Part shown: positions 13,942 through 23,545 of the stretch, piece by piece | Position numbering within the stretch: position 1 is the first letter of the stretch | How the letters are laid out: the number at the start of each line of letters is the position of its first letter | Assembly: GCF_017876755.1 (NCBI RefSeq) | Contig: NZ_JAGIOO010000001.1 | Span: 3,395,786-3,459,785, forward strand | Reading direction: 5' to 3' | Source of the DNA: Crossiella equi | GTDB taxonomy: Bacteria > Actinomycetota > Actinomycetes > Mycobacteriales > Pseudonocardiaceae | DNA: 64,000 bases | Program-made: the position numbers and the translations under genes | Notes under the pieces: generated by a model | What the model was told of the DNA's origin: nothing | The model's input: only the letters and a program-made list of their open reading frames with translations | The model's database searches: none

Positions 13942-15383
13942 GCCCGCTGCGCCGGTGGCGGCTGGCGTGGCGGCGCACCCAGCTCGTCACGCGGCTCTCC
14001 CTCGCCCTGGGTGCGCTGGCGCTGGTCGTGTTCGCCGTGGTGGGCACCGTGATGGCCTCCAGCATGGAGCACTACCTGGCGGGCAAGCTCGACGAGCAGA
14101 TGAAGAAGAGCCAGATCCAGCAGAGCGACGACTGGAAGAAGGACAAGGACCCGAAGCCGCCGTGGGCGTGGACCTCGGTGATGTTCGACATGAGCTCGGG
14201 CACCCCGGTGCCCAAGCGCGCGCCGATCGGTGAGCCGACCACCGACCTGGACGTGCTGGCCAAGGTCGCCGCCGAGGTGCACACCGCGGACGAGGACATC
14301 TACAAGACGCTGAACCTCAGCGGCAAGACCGGCTCCTACCGGGTGCGGGCGTGCGTGATCGCCGACAACACGGTGCTGGTCAGCGCCGCGCCCCGGGACG
14401 ACCTGGACAGCACGCTGAGCTGGTTCATCACCGTGATCGTGGCGATGTTCCTGCTGGCCCTGCTGGTCCTGGTCGGCACCGGCCGCCTGGTGCTGCGCCG
14501 GGGCCTGCGGCCACTGGCGGAGATGGCCGACACCGCACACGACATCCGCTCGCACGACCTCACCGACTCCCACCAGCTGCCGGTGCGCGCCACGGGCGCG
14601 GGCAGCGGGGGCGTGGAGGTGGAGGAGCTGCGCAGCGCGTTCAACCTGATGCTGGAGCACATCGACTCCTCGCTGGCCGCGCGCACCGCCGCCGAGCAGC
14701 GGCTGCGCCGCTTCGTCGCGGACGCCTCCCACGAGCTGCGCACCCCGCTGACCTCGATCCGGGGCTACGCGGACCTGTTCAAGTACGCGGCGGCCAACGA
14801 ACCGGCCGAACGGGACAAGCACCTGGGCCGCATCCGCCACGAGGCGGCCCGCATGAGCGTCCTGCTGGACGACCTCCTCCTGCTGGCCCGCCTGGACGCG
14901 GCCGAGGTCGAGGAACCGCTCCGCCTGGAGGACATCGACCTGGTCCGCCTGGCCACCGACGCGGCCGACGCCTTCCGGGCGGCCCGCCCCACCCACCACC
15001 TGAGCCTCGTCCTGGCCCAGGACGCCCTGGCCCTGCACGCCGACCCGATGCGCCTGCGCCAGGTCCTGGACAACCTCTTGACCAACGCCGCCGTGCACAC
15101 CCCGCCCGGCACCGAGGTCGAGCTCGCGGTCTGGGTCGCTGACGGCACCGCCGTGCTCCGCATCGCCGACAACGGCCCGGGTATCCCCCAGTCCGACCAG
15201 GCCCGAATCTTCGACCGCTTCTACCGCGTCGACGACTCCCGCTCCCGGGACAAGGGCGGCAGCGGCCTGGGCCTGGCCGTGGTGCGGTCCCTGGTGCTGG
15301 CGCACGGCGGGCAGGTGGAGCTGACCAGCGAACCGGGCCGGACGATGTTCGTGCTGCGCTTCCCGCTGGACAGCGGTCACTGA
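13938..15383 (+). CDS. Sensor histidine kinase
   Basis: A 481-residue membrane kinase, partner of the preceding regulator. One helix near 18-40 and another near 160-182 flank an extracytoplasmic sensor of about 115 residues, lysine-rich at its start (KKSQIQQSDDWKKDKDPKPP). HAMP (about 183-235), HisKA with the phosphorylated His265 in ADASHELRTPLTSIRGY, and HATPase_c with DNLLTNAAVHTP, IADNGPGIP and GGSGLGLAVV follow in order. The GTG start overlaps the regulator stop. The sensor shows no recognised ligand fold; given the neighbours, a redox or metal cue is plausible but only inferred. Confidence 0.92.
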   Translation: MSPLRRWRLAWRRTQLVTRLSLALGALALVVFAVVGTVMASSMEHYLAGKLDEQMKKSQIQQSDDWKKDKDPKPPWAWTSVMFDMSSGTPVPKRAPIGEPTTDLDVLAKVAAEVHTADEDIYKTLNLSGKTGSYRVRACVIADNTVLVSAAPRDDLDSTLSWFITVIVAMFLLALLVLVGTGRLVLRRGLRPLAEMADTAHDIRSHDLTDSHQLPVRATGAGSGGVEVEELRSAFNLMLEHIDSSLAARTAAEQRLRRFVADASHELRTPLTSIRGYADLFKYAAANEPAERDKHLGRIRHEAARMSVLLDDLLLLARLDAAEVEEPLRLEDIDLVRLATDAADAFRAARPTHHLSLVLAQDALALHADPMRLRQVLDNLLTNAAVHTPPGTEVELAVWVADGTAVLRIADNGPGIPQSDQARIFDRFYRVDDSRSRDKGGSGLGLAVVRSLVLAHGGQVELTSEPGRTMFVLRFPLDSGH

Positions 15384-15406
15384 GGGCTATCGGAATCGCA
15401 CTGAAA

Positions 15407-15467
15407 GCTACTGTAGCGTACTCTCCACCATGCACTCTCACACCCGTGAGAGTTGGTTTTGAGAGTA
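15407..15467. promoter_or_regulatory. Nested inverted repeats, probable operator of the AlbA_2 gene
   Basis: Three dyads lie in 61 bases. GCTAC-T-GTAGC is at 15407-15417. A perfect 8-bp repeat ACTCTCAC/GTGAGAGT with a 4-base spacer is at 15434-15453. An outer pair TACTCTC (15419-15425)/GAGAGTA (15461-15467) surrounds it. They end 21 bases before the ATG of a gene whose product has a C-terminal helix-turn-helix, so autoregulation is the simplest reading. The stretch is AT-richer than its surroundings. Confidence 0.55.
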
Positions 15468-15488
15468 ACGGAACCGGTCTTGAAGGTC

Positions 15489-16973
15489 ATGGACGTCAAC
15501 GCCCTCACCGCAGTGGTCGACCGGCTGCGGCTGATCGGCGGTGAACCGAGCTGGGTTGAGGCGAAAGCCGCCGCAGGTGGCCTGCCGAAGTCGGTTCTGC
15601 CCGCACTGTCGTCCTTCGCCAACACCAACGGCGGCCTGCTCATCCTCGGTCTGGACAAGCACGCGGGCTTCGCTCCCGTCGCCCTGCACTCTCCAGCCAA
15701 GCTCCGCGATGACCTCGTCTCCCAGGCCTGTGACTCCCTGGAGCCGGGTCTGCCGATCGCCACCGACATCGTGGAGTTCGAGGGCCACCTGGTTGTCGTC
15801 GCCGAGGTCAGCCCACTCCCGTCCAGCATGCGTCCCTGCTACATCGCGGCGAAGGGCATCGCCAACGGGTCCTACGTACGAGTCGGGGACGGCGATCGCC
15901 GCATGACGCAGGCCGAGATCGGCCTGGCGTTCGCCAACCGGGAACAGCCCCGGTTCGACATGGAGCCAGTACCGGAGGCCACCCTCGCCGACCTCGACCG
16001 GAGCACCTTGCTGCGCACCCTGCAGCGAGTACGACTGACCTCCAGGTCGTTCGCGGACATCGACGAGCCGACCGCCCTGGAACGGCTGCGCATCCTGGTC
16101 CGCACGGACGACGACGTCCTGGTCCCCTCTCTCGGCGGCCTGCTGGCCTTCGGCGAGTACCCGCAGCAGTTCTTCCCCCAGCTCACCATCTCCGTGGTGG
16201 TACACCCCGCCGGGGAGCCCGCAAGGGCCACACCGCGGTTCATCGACAACCCGGTCATCCGGGGTGCCATCCCCGACCTGGTCGCCGACACCCTGGCAGT
16301 GGTGCGGCGGCACACCGGCAACCGCGCGTACATCTCCCACAGCGGCCGCCGGGAACTGCCGGAGTACCCACTGGAGGCGGTGCGCGAAGCCGTGGTCAAC
16401 GCGGTGCTCCACCGGGACTACAGCCCGGTCACACGGGGCACACAGATCCAGCTGGATCTGCACCCCGACCGCTTGGAGGTGCGCAGCCCGGGTGGCCTGT
16501 ACGGCCCAGTGGTGCTGGGCGATCTCGGCCAGGAGGGAGTGTCCTCCTCCCGCAACGGGTTCCTGGCCTCACTGCTGTCCGATGTCTACCTGCCTGGCAC
16601 CGACCTGCTGGTTGCGGAGAACCGCGCCTCCGGGGTACCGGCGATGATCCGCGATCTCCGTCGCTCCGGGCTCACCGCCCCGGTGTTCCGCAACCTGCCC
16701 AACCGGTTCGAGGTCGAGTTCCAGCACCCGGCCAGGTCGACAGAGATCGAAGCCGCCACCTCGGTCGTGGCCCAGGCCTTGCGGGAGCTGGGAACGGCAC
16801 GGGCGAGCGAGCTCATCAACGCGACCCGACTGTCCCGCACCACTGTGCTGCGCCACTTGGACAGGCTGGTCTCAGAGGGCTACGTCAGCGTGGCTGGCGG
16901 CCCCAACAGTCCCCGGCGCGCCTATTCCTGGCGCGGAGCCCTCGGCGACGAGGGCCCCAGATCTTCCAGCTGA
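15489..16973 (+). CDS. AlbA_2 / RecG-like ATP-binding transcriptional regulator
   Basis: A 494-residue protein. The N-terminal AlbA_2 (Schlafen-type) domain (about 1-125) has the E-A-K segment WVEAKAAAGGL, SSFANTNGGLLILGL and YVRVGDGDRRMT. A middle region (about 180-380) contains PEYPLEAVREAVVNAVLHRDY, the conserved segment of the RecG-related ATP-binding fold. The C-terminus (about 430-485) is a winged helix (ASELINATRLSRTTVLRHLDRLVSEGYV). Such proteins are putative regulators, often near defence or accessory genes. The ATG at 15489 has GAAGG just upstream; in-frame TTG codons at 15453, 15459 and 15480 are alternatives but would place the start inside or next to the operator. Its 3' end overlaps the convergent DUF2236 gene by 52 bases. 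Confidence 0.85.
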   Translation: MDVNALTAVVDRLRLIGGEPSWVEAKAAAGGLPKSVLPALSSFANTNGGLLILGLDKHAGFAPVALHSPAKLRDDLVSQACDSLEPGLPIATDIVEFEGHLVVVAEVSPLPSSMRPCYIAAKGIANGSYVRVGDGDRRMTQAEIGLAFANREQPRFDMEPVPEATLADLDRSTLLRTLQRVRLTSRSFADIDEPTALERLRILVRTDDDVLVPSLGGLLAFGEYPQQFFPQLTISVVVHPAGEPARATPRFIDNPVIRGAIPDLVADTLAVVRRHTGNRAYISHSGRRELPEYPLEAVREAVVNAVLHRDYSPVTRGTQIQLDLHPDRLEVRSPGGLYGPVVLGDLGQEGVSSSRNGFLASLLSDVYLPGTDLLVAENRASGVPAMIRDLRRSGLTAPVFRNLPNRFEVEFQHPARSTEIEAATSVVAQALRELGTARASELINATRLSRTTVLRHLDRLVSEGYVSVAGGPNSPRRAYSWRGALGDEGPRSSS

Positions 16974-17797
16974 TATCCGTTCGGATAGGCCTTCATCTGT
17001 CCGCCCGGCGTGAACGAGCTGGTCGTCCGGGGCTTGAGCAGCCGCTGCACCCGCGCCCGCACCAGGAACCCCGCCCGGACCAGGGTGCGCAGGGCCCACG
17101 GGGTGCGCGGGACGCCCAGGGCCCGGCGGAGGGGTTCGTCGTCGATGACGTCCAGGAGGGCGGTGCCCAGGGCGCGGCCCAGGAAGCGGGCCCGGGGTGG
17201 GAAGCGGTCGGCGATGAGCTGCTGGGAGGCCCGGAGCAGGCGGGTGTTGGCCGGGGTGTGGGCGAAGTGGTCGCGTTCGTAGGTGTCGAACCAGTGCTCG
17301 AACTTCTCCCAGCTGGCCGGGATGTCCTTGAGGCCCATGCGGGAGCCCAGCTCGCGGTAGAAGTGGTAGGCGGCGGTGCGTTCAGCCTCCACCGGGCGGC
17401 GCCAGCCGTAGCGGTCCAGCCAGCGGAAGGGCACGAACATGAAGGTGCCCAGCACGTACAGGTAGTCGTCGTTGCTGATCGTCCACGGGCGGTGCGCGCC
17501 GTTGGTCACCCGCAGCGCGGCGCGGGCCCTCGGGTGGTCGAAGCCGTGCTCGACCATCTCGAAGATCAGCAGGCCGGTGTCCTCGGCGCGTTTGACCGGG
17601 TCGTGCTCGATGTGGCCGGTGTGCGCCAGCAGCGCGGAGATCGAGGGCACCGCGTAGGTGCGGTAGAAGGCCAGCTGCAGCGCGATGCTCACGTCGAAGG
17701 TGAACTCATACAGCGAGGTCAGCCGGTAGATCTCGGCGTAGTCCCGTTCCGGGTCCAACTCCTGGATGCGTGCCAGGTGCACGAGCCGTCGCTTCAT
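16922..17797 (-). CDS. DUF2236 / MpaB-like oxygenase family protein
   Basis: A 291-residue soluble, mostly helical protein of the family that includes MpaB and latex-clearing (rubber) oxygenases, which bind heme b. Recognisable parts are YRLTSLYEFTFDVSIALQLAF, a H-x-x-H-DP segment (HTGHIEHDPVKRAEDTG), FVPFRWLDRYGWR and YERDHFAHTPANTRLL. The ATG at 17797 has GGAGG ten bases upstream and overlaps the stop of the membrane-protein gene (ATGA). It is the last gene of a three-gene operon after a metalloprotease and a multi-helix membrane protein. The substrate is unknown. Confidence 0.8.
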   Translation of the reverse strand: MKRRLVHLARIQELDPERDYAEIYRLTSLYEFTFDVSIALQLAFYRTYAVPSISALLAHTGHIEHDPVKRAEDTGLLIFEMVEHGFDHPRARAALRVTNGAHRPWTISNDDYLYVLGTFMFVPFRWLDRYGWRRPVEAERTAAYHFYRELGSRMGLKDIPASWEKFEHWFDTYERDHFAHTPANTRLLRASQQLIADRFPPRARFLGRALGTALLDVIDDEPLRRALGVPRTPWALRTLVRAGFLVRARVQRLLKPRTTSSFTPGGQMKAYPNGYQLEDLGPSSPRAPRQE

Positions 17798-19074
17798 CGT
17801 CCCGCTTCCTCCGGCACGTCGGCGGTCTCGGCGAGGATCCGCCGCACCACCGGGTCTCTGGTGAACGCCCTGGTCGTGGCCCGCCAGCGGTCCACCGCCT
17901 CGCCCAGCTCCTCCCGCACCGAGGGCGTGCTGCCCACCGGCGCGGTCACCGGGCCGGACCGCCCGGCCGTCCGGCGGCGCAGTGCCACCGCGTACCCGGC
18001 CGCCGCGACCACCGCGGCCACCCGCTCCTCCGGGCGGTCGCCGCACAGCTCGCGCACCCGCTCGGCCAGCCCGGCCGGGACCGCCGCGCGCAGCTGCTTG
18101 CCGCCGTCCTCCAGCTCGATCAGCCGCCGGTACAGCCTGCGCCGCCCGTGCCGGGGCTCCAGCAGGTCGGCCAGGCGCGAGCGCGGCGGGTCCAGCGTGA
18201 TCTCCGGCATCACCTCGGCGAAGCGCGCCCACAGCGGGTACAGCGCGTGGTGCGCGCGCAGGAAGCGCCACCAGGCGGTCCACCCCGCCACCACGTCCAC
18301 CACCGGCCCGCAGTGCGTGCGCACCCAGCGCGCCACCGTGGCCCCGAGCGCGGCCGCGGTCACCCCGAGCGTGGCCAGCGCGCACGCCGCGGGCATCAGC
18401 CAGCCCTCCACCGAGTCCGCGGTCCAGGGCGGGGTCACGCCGAACAGCACGGCCAGCTGGAAAGCCAGCTTGTGCGCGCAGAAGGCCAGCGTGAACACGT
18501 GCGCCAGCACCTGCAGCCGCAGCCCGGTGACCAGCCACCACAGGCCCGCCGCCTTGCGCGACCACTGCCAGGCCAGGCGCATCAGGTTCAGCGCCGCCCA
18601 GCCCAGGTACAGGCTGAACGTGGCGAAGGCCAGCGCGGCCACCGGGTCGCCCGGCCCGCCCGCCTCGTTGCGGCCCTCCGGCCCGTGCAGGAAGTCCCGT
18701 GCGGTGGGCGCGGCCGCGAACAGCAGCAGCATCACACCGTTGACCACGGACAGCACCAGCGCCTGCCGGTTCGCCCGCCGCGCGGCCACCGGGGCGTCCT
18801 CGATGGAGTAGACGAAGAACATCTGCACCAGGTACGCGGTGCCCAGCACGAGCGAGTGCTGCACCGGCCAGGCCAGGTTGAAGCCGACCGAGTTGATCAC
18901 CGGATAGACCACGGGCAGCTGCACGGACAGTGCGAGCGCCAGGGCCAGGCAGCCCAGCAGCAGCGAGCGCACCGCGGGGTTGCCCGCGCGCCGGATCAGC
19001 TGGCGCAGCTGGGTGAGCACGGTGGCCAGCACCGCGAGCACCACCGCCAGGACGAGGAGTCCGAGCTCGCTCAC
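17794..19074 (-). CDS. MAB_1171c-like multi-helix membrane protein
   Basis: A 426-residue protein. The first 240 residues hold about seven hydrophobic helices (for example LGLLVLAVVLAVLATVL and LLLGCLALALALSVQLPVVY). A cytoplasmic C-terminal region (about 245-426) is rich in Arg and Glu. Layout and length fit the family annotated as MAB_1171c putative transporters, for which no substrate is known. The GTG at 19074 overlaps the stop of the ImmA/IrrE gene, and its own stop overlaps the DUF2236 start, so all three are probably translated together. The family is assigned from topology and context rather than a sharp motif. Confidence 0.7.
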   Translation of the reverse strand: MSELGLLVLAVVLAVLATVLTQLRQLIRRAGNPAVRSLLLGCLALALALSVQLPVVYPVINSVGFNLAWPVQHSLVLGTAYLVQMFFVYSIEDAPVAARRANRQALVLSVVNGVMLLLFAAAPTARDFLHGPEGRNEAGGPGDPVAALAFATFSLYLGWAALNLMRLAWQWSRKAAGLWWLVTGLRLQVLAHVFTLAFCAHKLAFQLAVLFGVTPPWTADSVEGWLMPAACALATLGVTAAALGATVARWVRTHCGPVVDVVAGWTAWWRFLRAHHALYPLWARFAEVMPEITLDPPRSRLADLLEPRHGRRRLYRRLIELEDGGKQLRAAVPAGLAERVRELCGDRPEERVAAVVAAAGYAVALRRRTAGRSGPVTAPVGSTPSVREELGEAVDRWRATTRAFTRDPVVRRILAETADVPEEAGR

Positions 19075-19643
19075 TGGCCCGGCCCGAGGCCCTCGGCGAG
19101 CCGGTTGACCACCTCGGCCTCGTGCGGGGCCAGCCGCCGTGCCCGCCTGCCCAGCGCCCGGCCGCCCTCGGCGTCCAGCAGCCGCGCGGAGAACTGGGCG
19201 GCGAAGCTCTCCGCCTCCCGCTCCTGCACGTCCTGGAAACCCGCGCGGCACAGCGCCTTGTCCAGCAGCCCGGTCAGGTCGACCTCGGGCAGGTGCGGGA
19301 AGAGCAGGCGCAGCATGGGCAGCCGGGGCGAGGAGCTGTCGCCGATACCCCGGTGGTCCAGCACCAGGTGGCCGATCTCGTGCAGCACCGTGTTCTGCTG
19401 GTGCAGCGCCGAGGTGGTGTCGTCGTAGAAGACGTAGTCCGCGTCGTAGGCCGAGACCAGCAGCCCGTCGAACGGGGCGACCCGGCCCGCCATCACCTGG
19501 CTCAATGGCATGAGCTGGATGGGGTGGCCACGCCGTTCGCCCAGCCTGCGGCAGAACTCCCCGACCTCGAACGGCGAGGGGAAGGCGACACCGGCGAACA
19601 CGTCGTCCAGGGCTTTCTCCACCCGGGTGTGCACGTCGGTCAT
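19071..19643 (-). CDS. ImmA/IrrE-family metalloprotease
   Basis: A 190-residue zinc-metalloprotease-like protein with HEIGH at residues 88-92 and a downstream EREAESFAAQF helix that carries the expected third ligand. Members often cleave a partner helix-turn-helix repressor. No XRE repressor is adjacent here: the upstream neighbour is valS. The ATG at 19643 (MTDVHTRVEKAL) has GAGG three bases upstream; an ATG further upstream in frame would add an unlikely Gly-rich tail. It is the first gene of the operon with the membrane and DUF2236 proteins. The protease call is firm, the target is unknown. Confidence 0.85.
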   Translation of the reverse strand: MTDVHTRVEKALDDVFAGVAFPSPFEVGEFCRRLGERRGHPIQLMPLSQVMAGRVAPFDGLLVSAYDADYVFYDDTTSALHQQNTVLHEIGHLVLDHRGIGDSSSPRLPMLRLLFPHLPEVDLTGLLDKALCRAGFQDVQEREAESFAAQFSARLLDAEGGRALGRRARRLAPHEAEVVNRLAEGLGPGQ

Positions 19644-19686
19644 CCGCCTCGCCCCCTCGCCGCCTTGAGGTCCGGGGTCCAGCAAA

Positions 19687-22323
19687 TCAGGACTGCGGCA
19701 GGGAAGCCAACCTCGCCGAAATCCTCTCGATCTCGGCCTCGGCCGCGGCCTTGCGCTCGGTGATCTTGGCGACCACGTCCGCGGGGGCCTTGGCCAGGAA
19801 AGCCTCGTTGCCCAGCTTGGCCACGCAGCCCTTCAGTTCCTTCTCGTTGACCGCGAGGTCCTTGGCCAGGCGCTTGCGCTCGGCCACCACGTCGATCGCG
19901 CCGGAGGTGTCCAGCTCGACGGTGACCGGGCCGGTCGGCAGGTTCAGCTCGAAGTCGGCGGTCGCGGTGAACTCCGCGCCCGGCTCGTCCAGCTTGACCA
20001 GCGCGCGCACCGACGGGACCAGCGCGGACAAGCCCGCCGCGTCCATCCCGCCCAGCCGCGCGGCCACGCGCTGACCAGGCTTGATGCCCTGGTCGGAGCG
20101 GAACCGGCGGATCTCGGTGACCAGCTGCTGCACCGCGCTGACCCGCGCGGTCGCGACCGGGTCGGCCTGGGCGCCGGAGGCCTGCGGCCACGCGGCCACG
20201 ACCAGCGACTCCTGGCCGGTCAGCGCGGTCCACAGCGTCTCGGTGAGGTACGGCGAGACCGGGTGCAGCAGGCGCAGCACGGTGTCCAGGACGTGCCCGA
20301 GCACCGCGCGGGTGGCCCCGGCCCGGGCGTCGTCGCCCAGCTGGACCTTGGCCAGTTCCAGGTACCAGTCGCAGAACTCGTCCCACACGAAGTGGTAGAG
20401 CGCCTCGGTGGACTTGGCGAACTGGAAGTCCTCCAGCAGCGCGTCGGTGTCGCGGACCAGTGCGTCGAGCTGGTCGAGGATCCAGCGGTCGGCGTCGGTG
20501 AGCTGCTCGCGCGGCGGCACCGGCTCGGCGACGGAGGCGCCGTTCATCATGGCGAACTTGGTGGCGTTCCACAGCTTCGTACCGAAGTTGCGGGAGCCGG
20601 CCACCCACTCCTCGCTGATCGGCACGTCGGTGCCGGGGTTGGCGCCGCGGGCCATGGTGAAGCGCAGCGCGTCGGTGCCGAAGCGGTCCATCCACTCCAG
20701 CGGGTCGACCACGTTGCCGGCGGACTTGGACATCTTCTTGCCGTACTGGTCGCGGACCATGCCGTGCAGCGCGATGGTGTGGAACGGCGGCTGGCCGTCC
20801 ATCGCGTACAGCCCGAACATCATCATCCGGACGACCCAGAAGAACAGGATGTCGTAGCCGGTGACCAGGACCGAGGTCGGGTAGAACTTCGCCAGGTCGG
20901 CGGTCGGCTCCGGCCAGCCCATGGTGGAGAAGGGCCACAGGCCGGAGGAGAACCAGGTGTCCAGGACGTCCTCGTCCTGGTACCAGCCCTCGCCGGTGGG
21001 CGCGGCCTCGTCCGGGCCCAGGCAGATCTGCTCGCCGTCGGGGCCGTACCAGACCGGGATGCGGTGGCCCCACCACAGCTGACGCGAGATGCACCAGTCG
21101 TGCAGGTTGTCGACCCAGTCGAAGTAGCGCTTGGCCATCTCCGGCGGGTGCACCGCGACCTTGCCCTCGCGGACCGCGTCGCCCGCGGCCTGGGCCAGCG
21201 GGCCGACCTTGACGAACCACTGCAGCGACAGGCGCGGCTCGATCGGCTCCTTGGAGCGCGAGCTGTGGCCGACGCTGTGCAGGTACGGGCGCTTCTCCGC
21301 GACGATGCGGCCCTGGGCGCGCAGCGCCTCGCGGATGGCCACCCGCGCCTCGAACCGGTCCATCCCGTCGAACTCGGTGCCCGAGTTCGCGATGCGGCCC
21401 TGCTCGTCCATGATCGTGGGCATCGGCAGGTCGTGCCGCTTGCCGATCTCGAAGTCGTTCGGGTCGTGCGCCGGGGTCACCTTGACCGCGCCGGTGCCGA
21501 AGGCCGGGTCGACGTGGCTGTCCGCGACGACCGGGATCTTGCGCCCGGTCAGCGGCAGCTCGATCTCGGTGCCGACCAGGTGCTTGTACCGCTCGTCGTC
21601 GGGGTGCACCGCGACCGCGGTGTCGCCCAGCATGGTCTCCACGCGCGTGGTGGCCACGACGATCGAGGCGTCGCCGTCGCCGTAGCGCATGGAGACGAGC
21701 TCGCCCTCGACCTCCTCGTGGTCGACCTCGGCGTCGGAGAGCACCGAGCGCAGCGCGGGCGACCAGTTGACCAGCCGCTCCGCGCGGTAGATCAGGCCCT
21801 CGTCGTAGAGCTTCTTGAAGATGGTGCGGACCGCGCGGTTGGACTTCTCGTCCATGGTGAAGCGCTCACGGCTCCAGTCCACGCTGTCGCCGAGGCGGCG
21901 CATCTGGGCGAGGATCTTGCCGCCGTGCTCGGCCTTCCACTCCCAGGTGCGCTCGATGAAGGCCTCGCGGCCCAGCTCGCGACGGCTGGTGCCCTCGGCG
22001 GCCAGCTGCTTCTCGACCAGCGCGTGCACCGCGATCGAGGCGTGGTCCATGCCGGGCAGCCACAGCGTCTCGAAGCCCTGCATGCGCTTGCGGCGGATGA
22101 CCGCGTCGATGAGCGTGTGCTCGAAGGCGTGCCCGATGTGCAGGCTGCCCGTGACGTTCGGCGGCGGGATGACGATGCTGAACGGCGGCTTGTCGCTGGC
22201 CGCGTCGGCCGTGAAGTACCCGCGCTCGACCCACCGCTGGTAGAGCTCGCCCTCTACCTCCGCCGGGTTCCACTGCGCGGGGAGTTCGGTGCGTGCTGCG
22301 TGCTGCGGAAGGGTCTCGGTCAC
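19687..22323 (-). CDS. valS: Valyl-tRNA synthetase
   Basis: Class I aminoacyl-tRNA synthetase of 878 residues that charges tRNA-Val and edits mischarged threonine. HIGH-type motif in [13 protein letters not shown] near residue 60, KMSKS in [14 protein letters not shown], the CP1 editing domain in between, and a C-terminal coiled coil ([21 protein letters not shown]). The GTG at 22323 ([15 protein letters not shown]) matches homologues, although the ribosome site is weak. It ends 43 bases upstream of the ImmA/IrrE start on the same strand. Essential housekeeping gene, with no visible T-box, as expected in actinobacteria outside a few ileS cases. Confidence 0.97.
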   Translation of the reverse strand: MTETLPQHAARTELPAQWNPAEVEGELYQRWVERGYFTADAASDKPPFSIVIPPPNVTGSLHIGHAFEHTLIDAVIRRKRMQGFETLWLPGMDHASIAVHALVEKQLAAEGTSRRELGREAFIERTWEWKAEHGGKILAQMRRLGDSVDWSRERFTMDEKSNRAVRTIFKKLYDEGLIYRAERLVNWSPALRSVLSDAEVDHEEVEGELVSMRYGDGDASIVVATTRVETMLGDTAVAVHPDDERYKHLVGTEIELPLTGRKIPVVADSHVDPAFGTGAVKVTPAHDPNDFEIGKRHDLPMPTIMDEQGRIANSGTEFDGMDRFEARVAIREALRAQGRIVAEKRPYLHSVGHSSRSKEPIEPRLSLQWFVKVGPLAQAAGDAVREGKVAVHPPEMAKRYFDWVDNLHDWCISRQLWWGHRIPVWYGPDGEQICLGPDEAAPTGEGWYQDEDVLDTWFSSGLWPFSTMGWPEPTADLAKFYPTSVLVTGYDILFFWVVRMMMFGLYAMDGQPPFHTIALHGMVRDQYGKKMSKSAGNVVDPLEWMDRFGTDALRFTMARGANPGTDVPISEEWVAGSRNFGTKLWNATKFAMMNGASVAEPVPPREQLTDADRWILDQLDALVRDTDALLEDFQFAKSTEALYHFVWDEFCDWYLELAKVQLGDDARAGATRAVLGHVLDTVLRLLHPVSPYLTETLWTALTGQESLVVAAWPQASGAQADPVATARVSAVQQLVTEIRRFRSDQGIKPGQRVAARLGGMDAAGLSALVPSVRALVKLDEPGAEFTATADFELNLPTGPVTVELDTSGAIDVVAERKRLAKDLAVNEKELKGCVAKLGNEAFLAKAPADVVAKITERKAAAEAEIERISARLASLPQS

Positions 22324-22456
22324 GAGTGTCAAGTCTACGGCGGGGGGAAAAACGGGATTCGGACTGGTGGCACCCCGGCCGACCAGGGAGAAGGCGCCCA
22401 GGTAGACGGGGGTGACTGCTAATCTCTGGCCAGTTTCACTCGATTGGGGGGCTGGC

Positions 22457-23443
22457 ATGGGCGCCGAGGACCCACTCCGCGATCACCCGGACTTCACCGA
22501 CCCGGACTGGCGGGCCAGGGCCGAGAAGGCCGGGCGCGACCACGTGCGCAAGATCAAGCGGCGGGCGTTCTGGCGGCGCAACGGCGGCCGCTTCCTCGGC
22601 CTGGGCCTGGTCGTGGCCCTCGGCGTGACCGGCGTGGTGCTGTACCGCAACGGCGCGCTGCCCGACCTGCGTGAGGCGGGCGGCACGCTCGGCGGCGACA
22701 GCGGGTCGGCCAAGCCCGGGGTCGACCTCACCCAGCCGTTCCTGGGCACCGAGGCCGGGCCGTGGCCGGACGGCGTCGCCGGGCTGGTCGTGCCTGAGGC
22801 GCCCAAGCTCGGCAAGTACTCCCCGGAGCAGGTCAAGGCCTTCGGCGAGCAGGTGCGCACCTTCCTCCTCACCTCGCGGCTGGACCGCCGGGTGCTGGAG
22901 GGCGGCGAGGTCGGCCTGGTGCTCGACCAGCTGCCGCCCGAGGCGCGCGTGCAGTTCGAGGAGTACCGGGAGAAGGAGAAGATCGCCCCGGAGGCGGGCT
23001 CCTTCCTGCACACCCGGATCGCGCCCGGCTACAAGCTGCTGCCGGTGGAGCCCAAGGTCAAGGGCGAGATGAAGTTCCAGCTGGACGGGCAGGGGCGGCT
23101 GACCGCGCGCACCAACTACGTGATCGCCTACGCCTTCGCCCCCGAGCAGCCGGAGAAGATCACCGACCCGCACGAGATCATCGCGATCCAGCGGCGCGAG
23201 GCCGAGTGGGTGCTGGAGGACAGCACCCAGATCCGCAAGAGCGCGCGGGGCCTGTGGTGGGGCGAAGGCGCCAACGGCTACGACTACCTGATGAGCTGCG
23301 AGGAAGCACGCAAGGAGTACCTCGCGCCGACCTACCGGGAGACCCTGCGCAGCGCGCCCACCACCGGCCCCGGTGCCCGGCACGAGCGCAAGCACTACTT
23401 CGACCCGAACAGCCCGATCGACGACGAGGACGGCTGCAAATAG
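22457..23443 (+). CDS. Single-pass membrane protein of unknown function
   Basis: A 328-residue protein. A cytoplasmic N-terminus ([30 protein letters not shown]) is followed by one helix near 38-58 ([18 protein letters not shown]) and a large extracytoplasmic domain with [19 protein letters not shown] and [11 protein letters not shown] stretches, ending DDEDGCK. The ATG at 22457 has TTGGGGG about six bases upstream. It is divergent from valS, with 133 bases between the starts. I do not recognise a named family; similar one-helix proteins are widespread in actinomycetes. Two cysteines near the C-terminus could form a disulfide. Confidence 0.75.
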   Translation: MGAEDPLRDHPDFTDPDWRARAEKAGRDHVRKIKRRAFWRRNGGRFLGLGLVVALGVTGVVLYRNGALPDLREAGGTLGGDSGSAKPGVDLTQPFLGTEAGPWPDGVAGLVVPEAPKLGKYSPEQVKAFGEQVRTFLLTSRLDRRVLEGGEVGLVLDQLPPEARVQFEEYREKEKIAPEAGSFLHTRIAPGYKLLPVEPKVKGEMKFQLDGQGRLTARTNYVIAYAFAPEQPEKITDPHEIIAIQRREAEWVLEDSTQIRKSARGLWWGEGANGYDYLMSCEEARKEYLAPTYRETLRSAPTTGPGARHERKHYFDPNSPIDDEDGCK

Positions 23444-23545
23444 GGCATTCTGCCCCAGGACTCCCCTGACCTGCGCTTTTCGCCTAGGATCTGGCTGCCG
23501 CCGCCACACGGAAAGCGCATTCCACCACGTGGGACAGGAGTCCTG

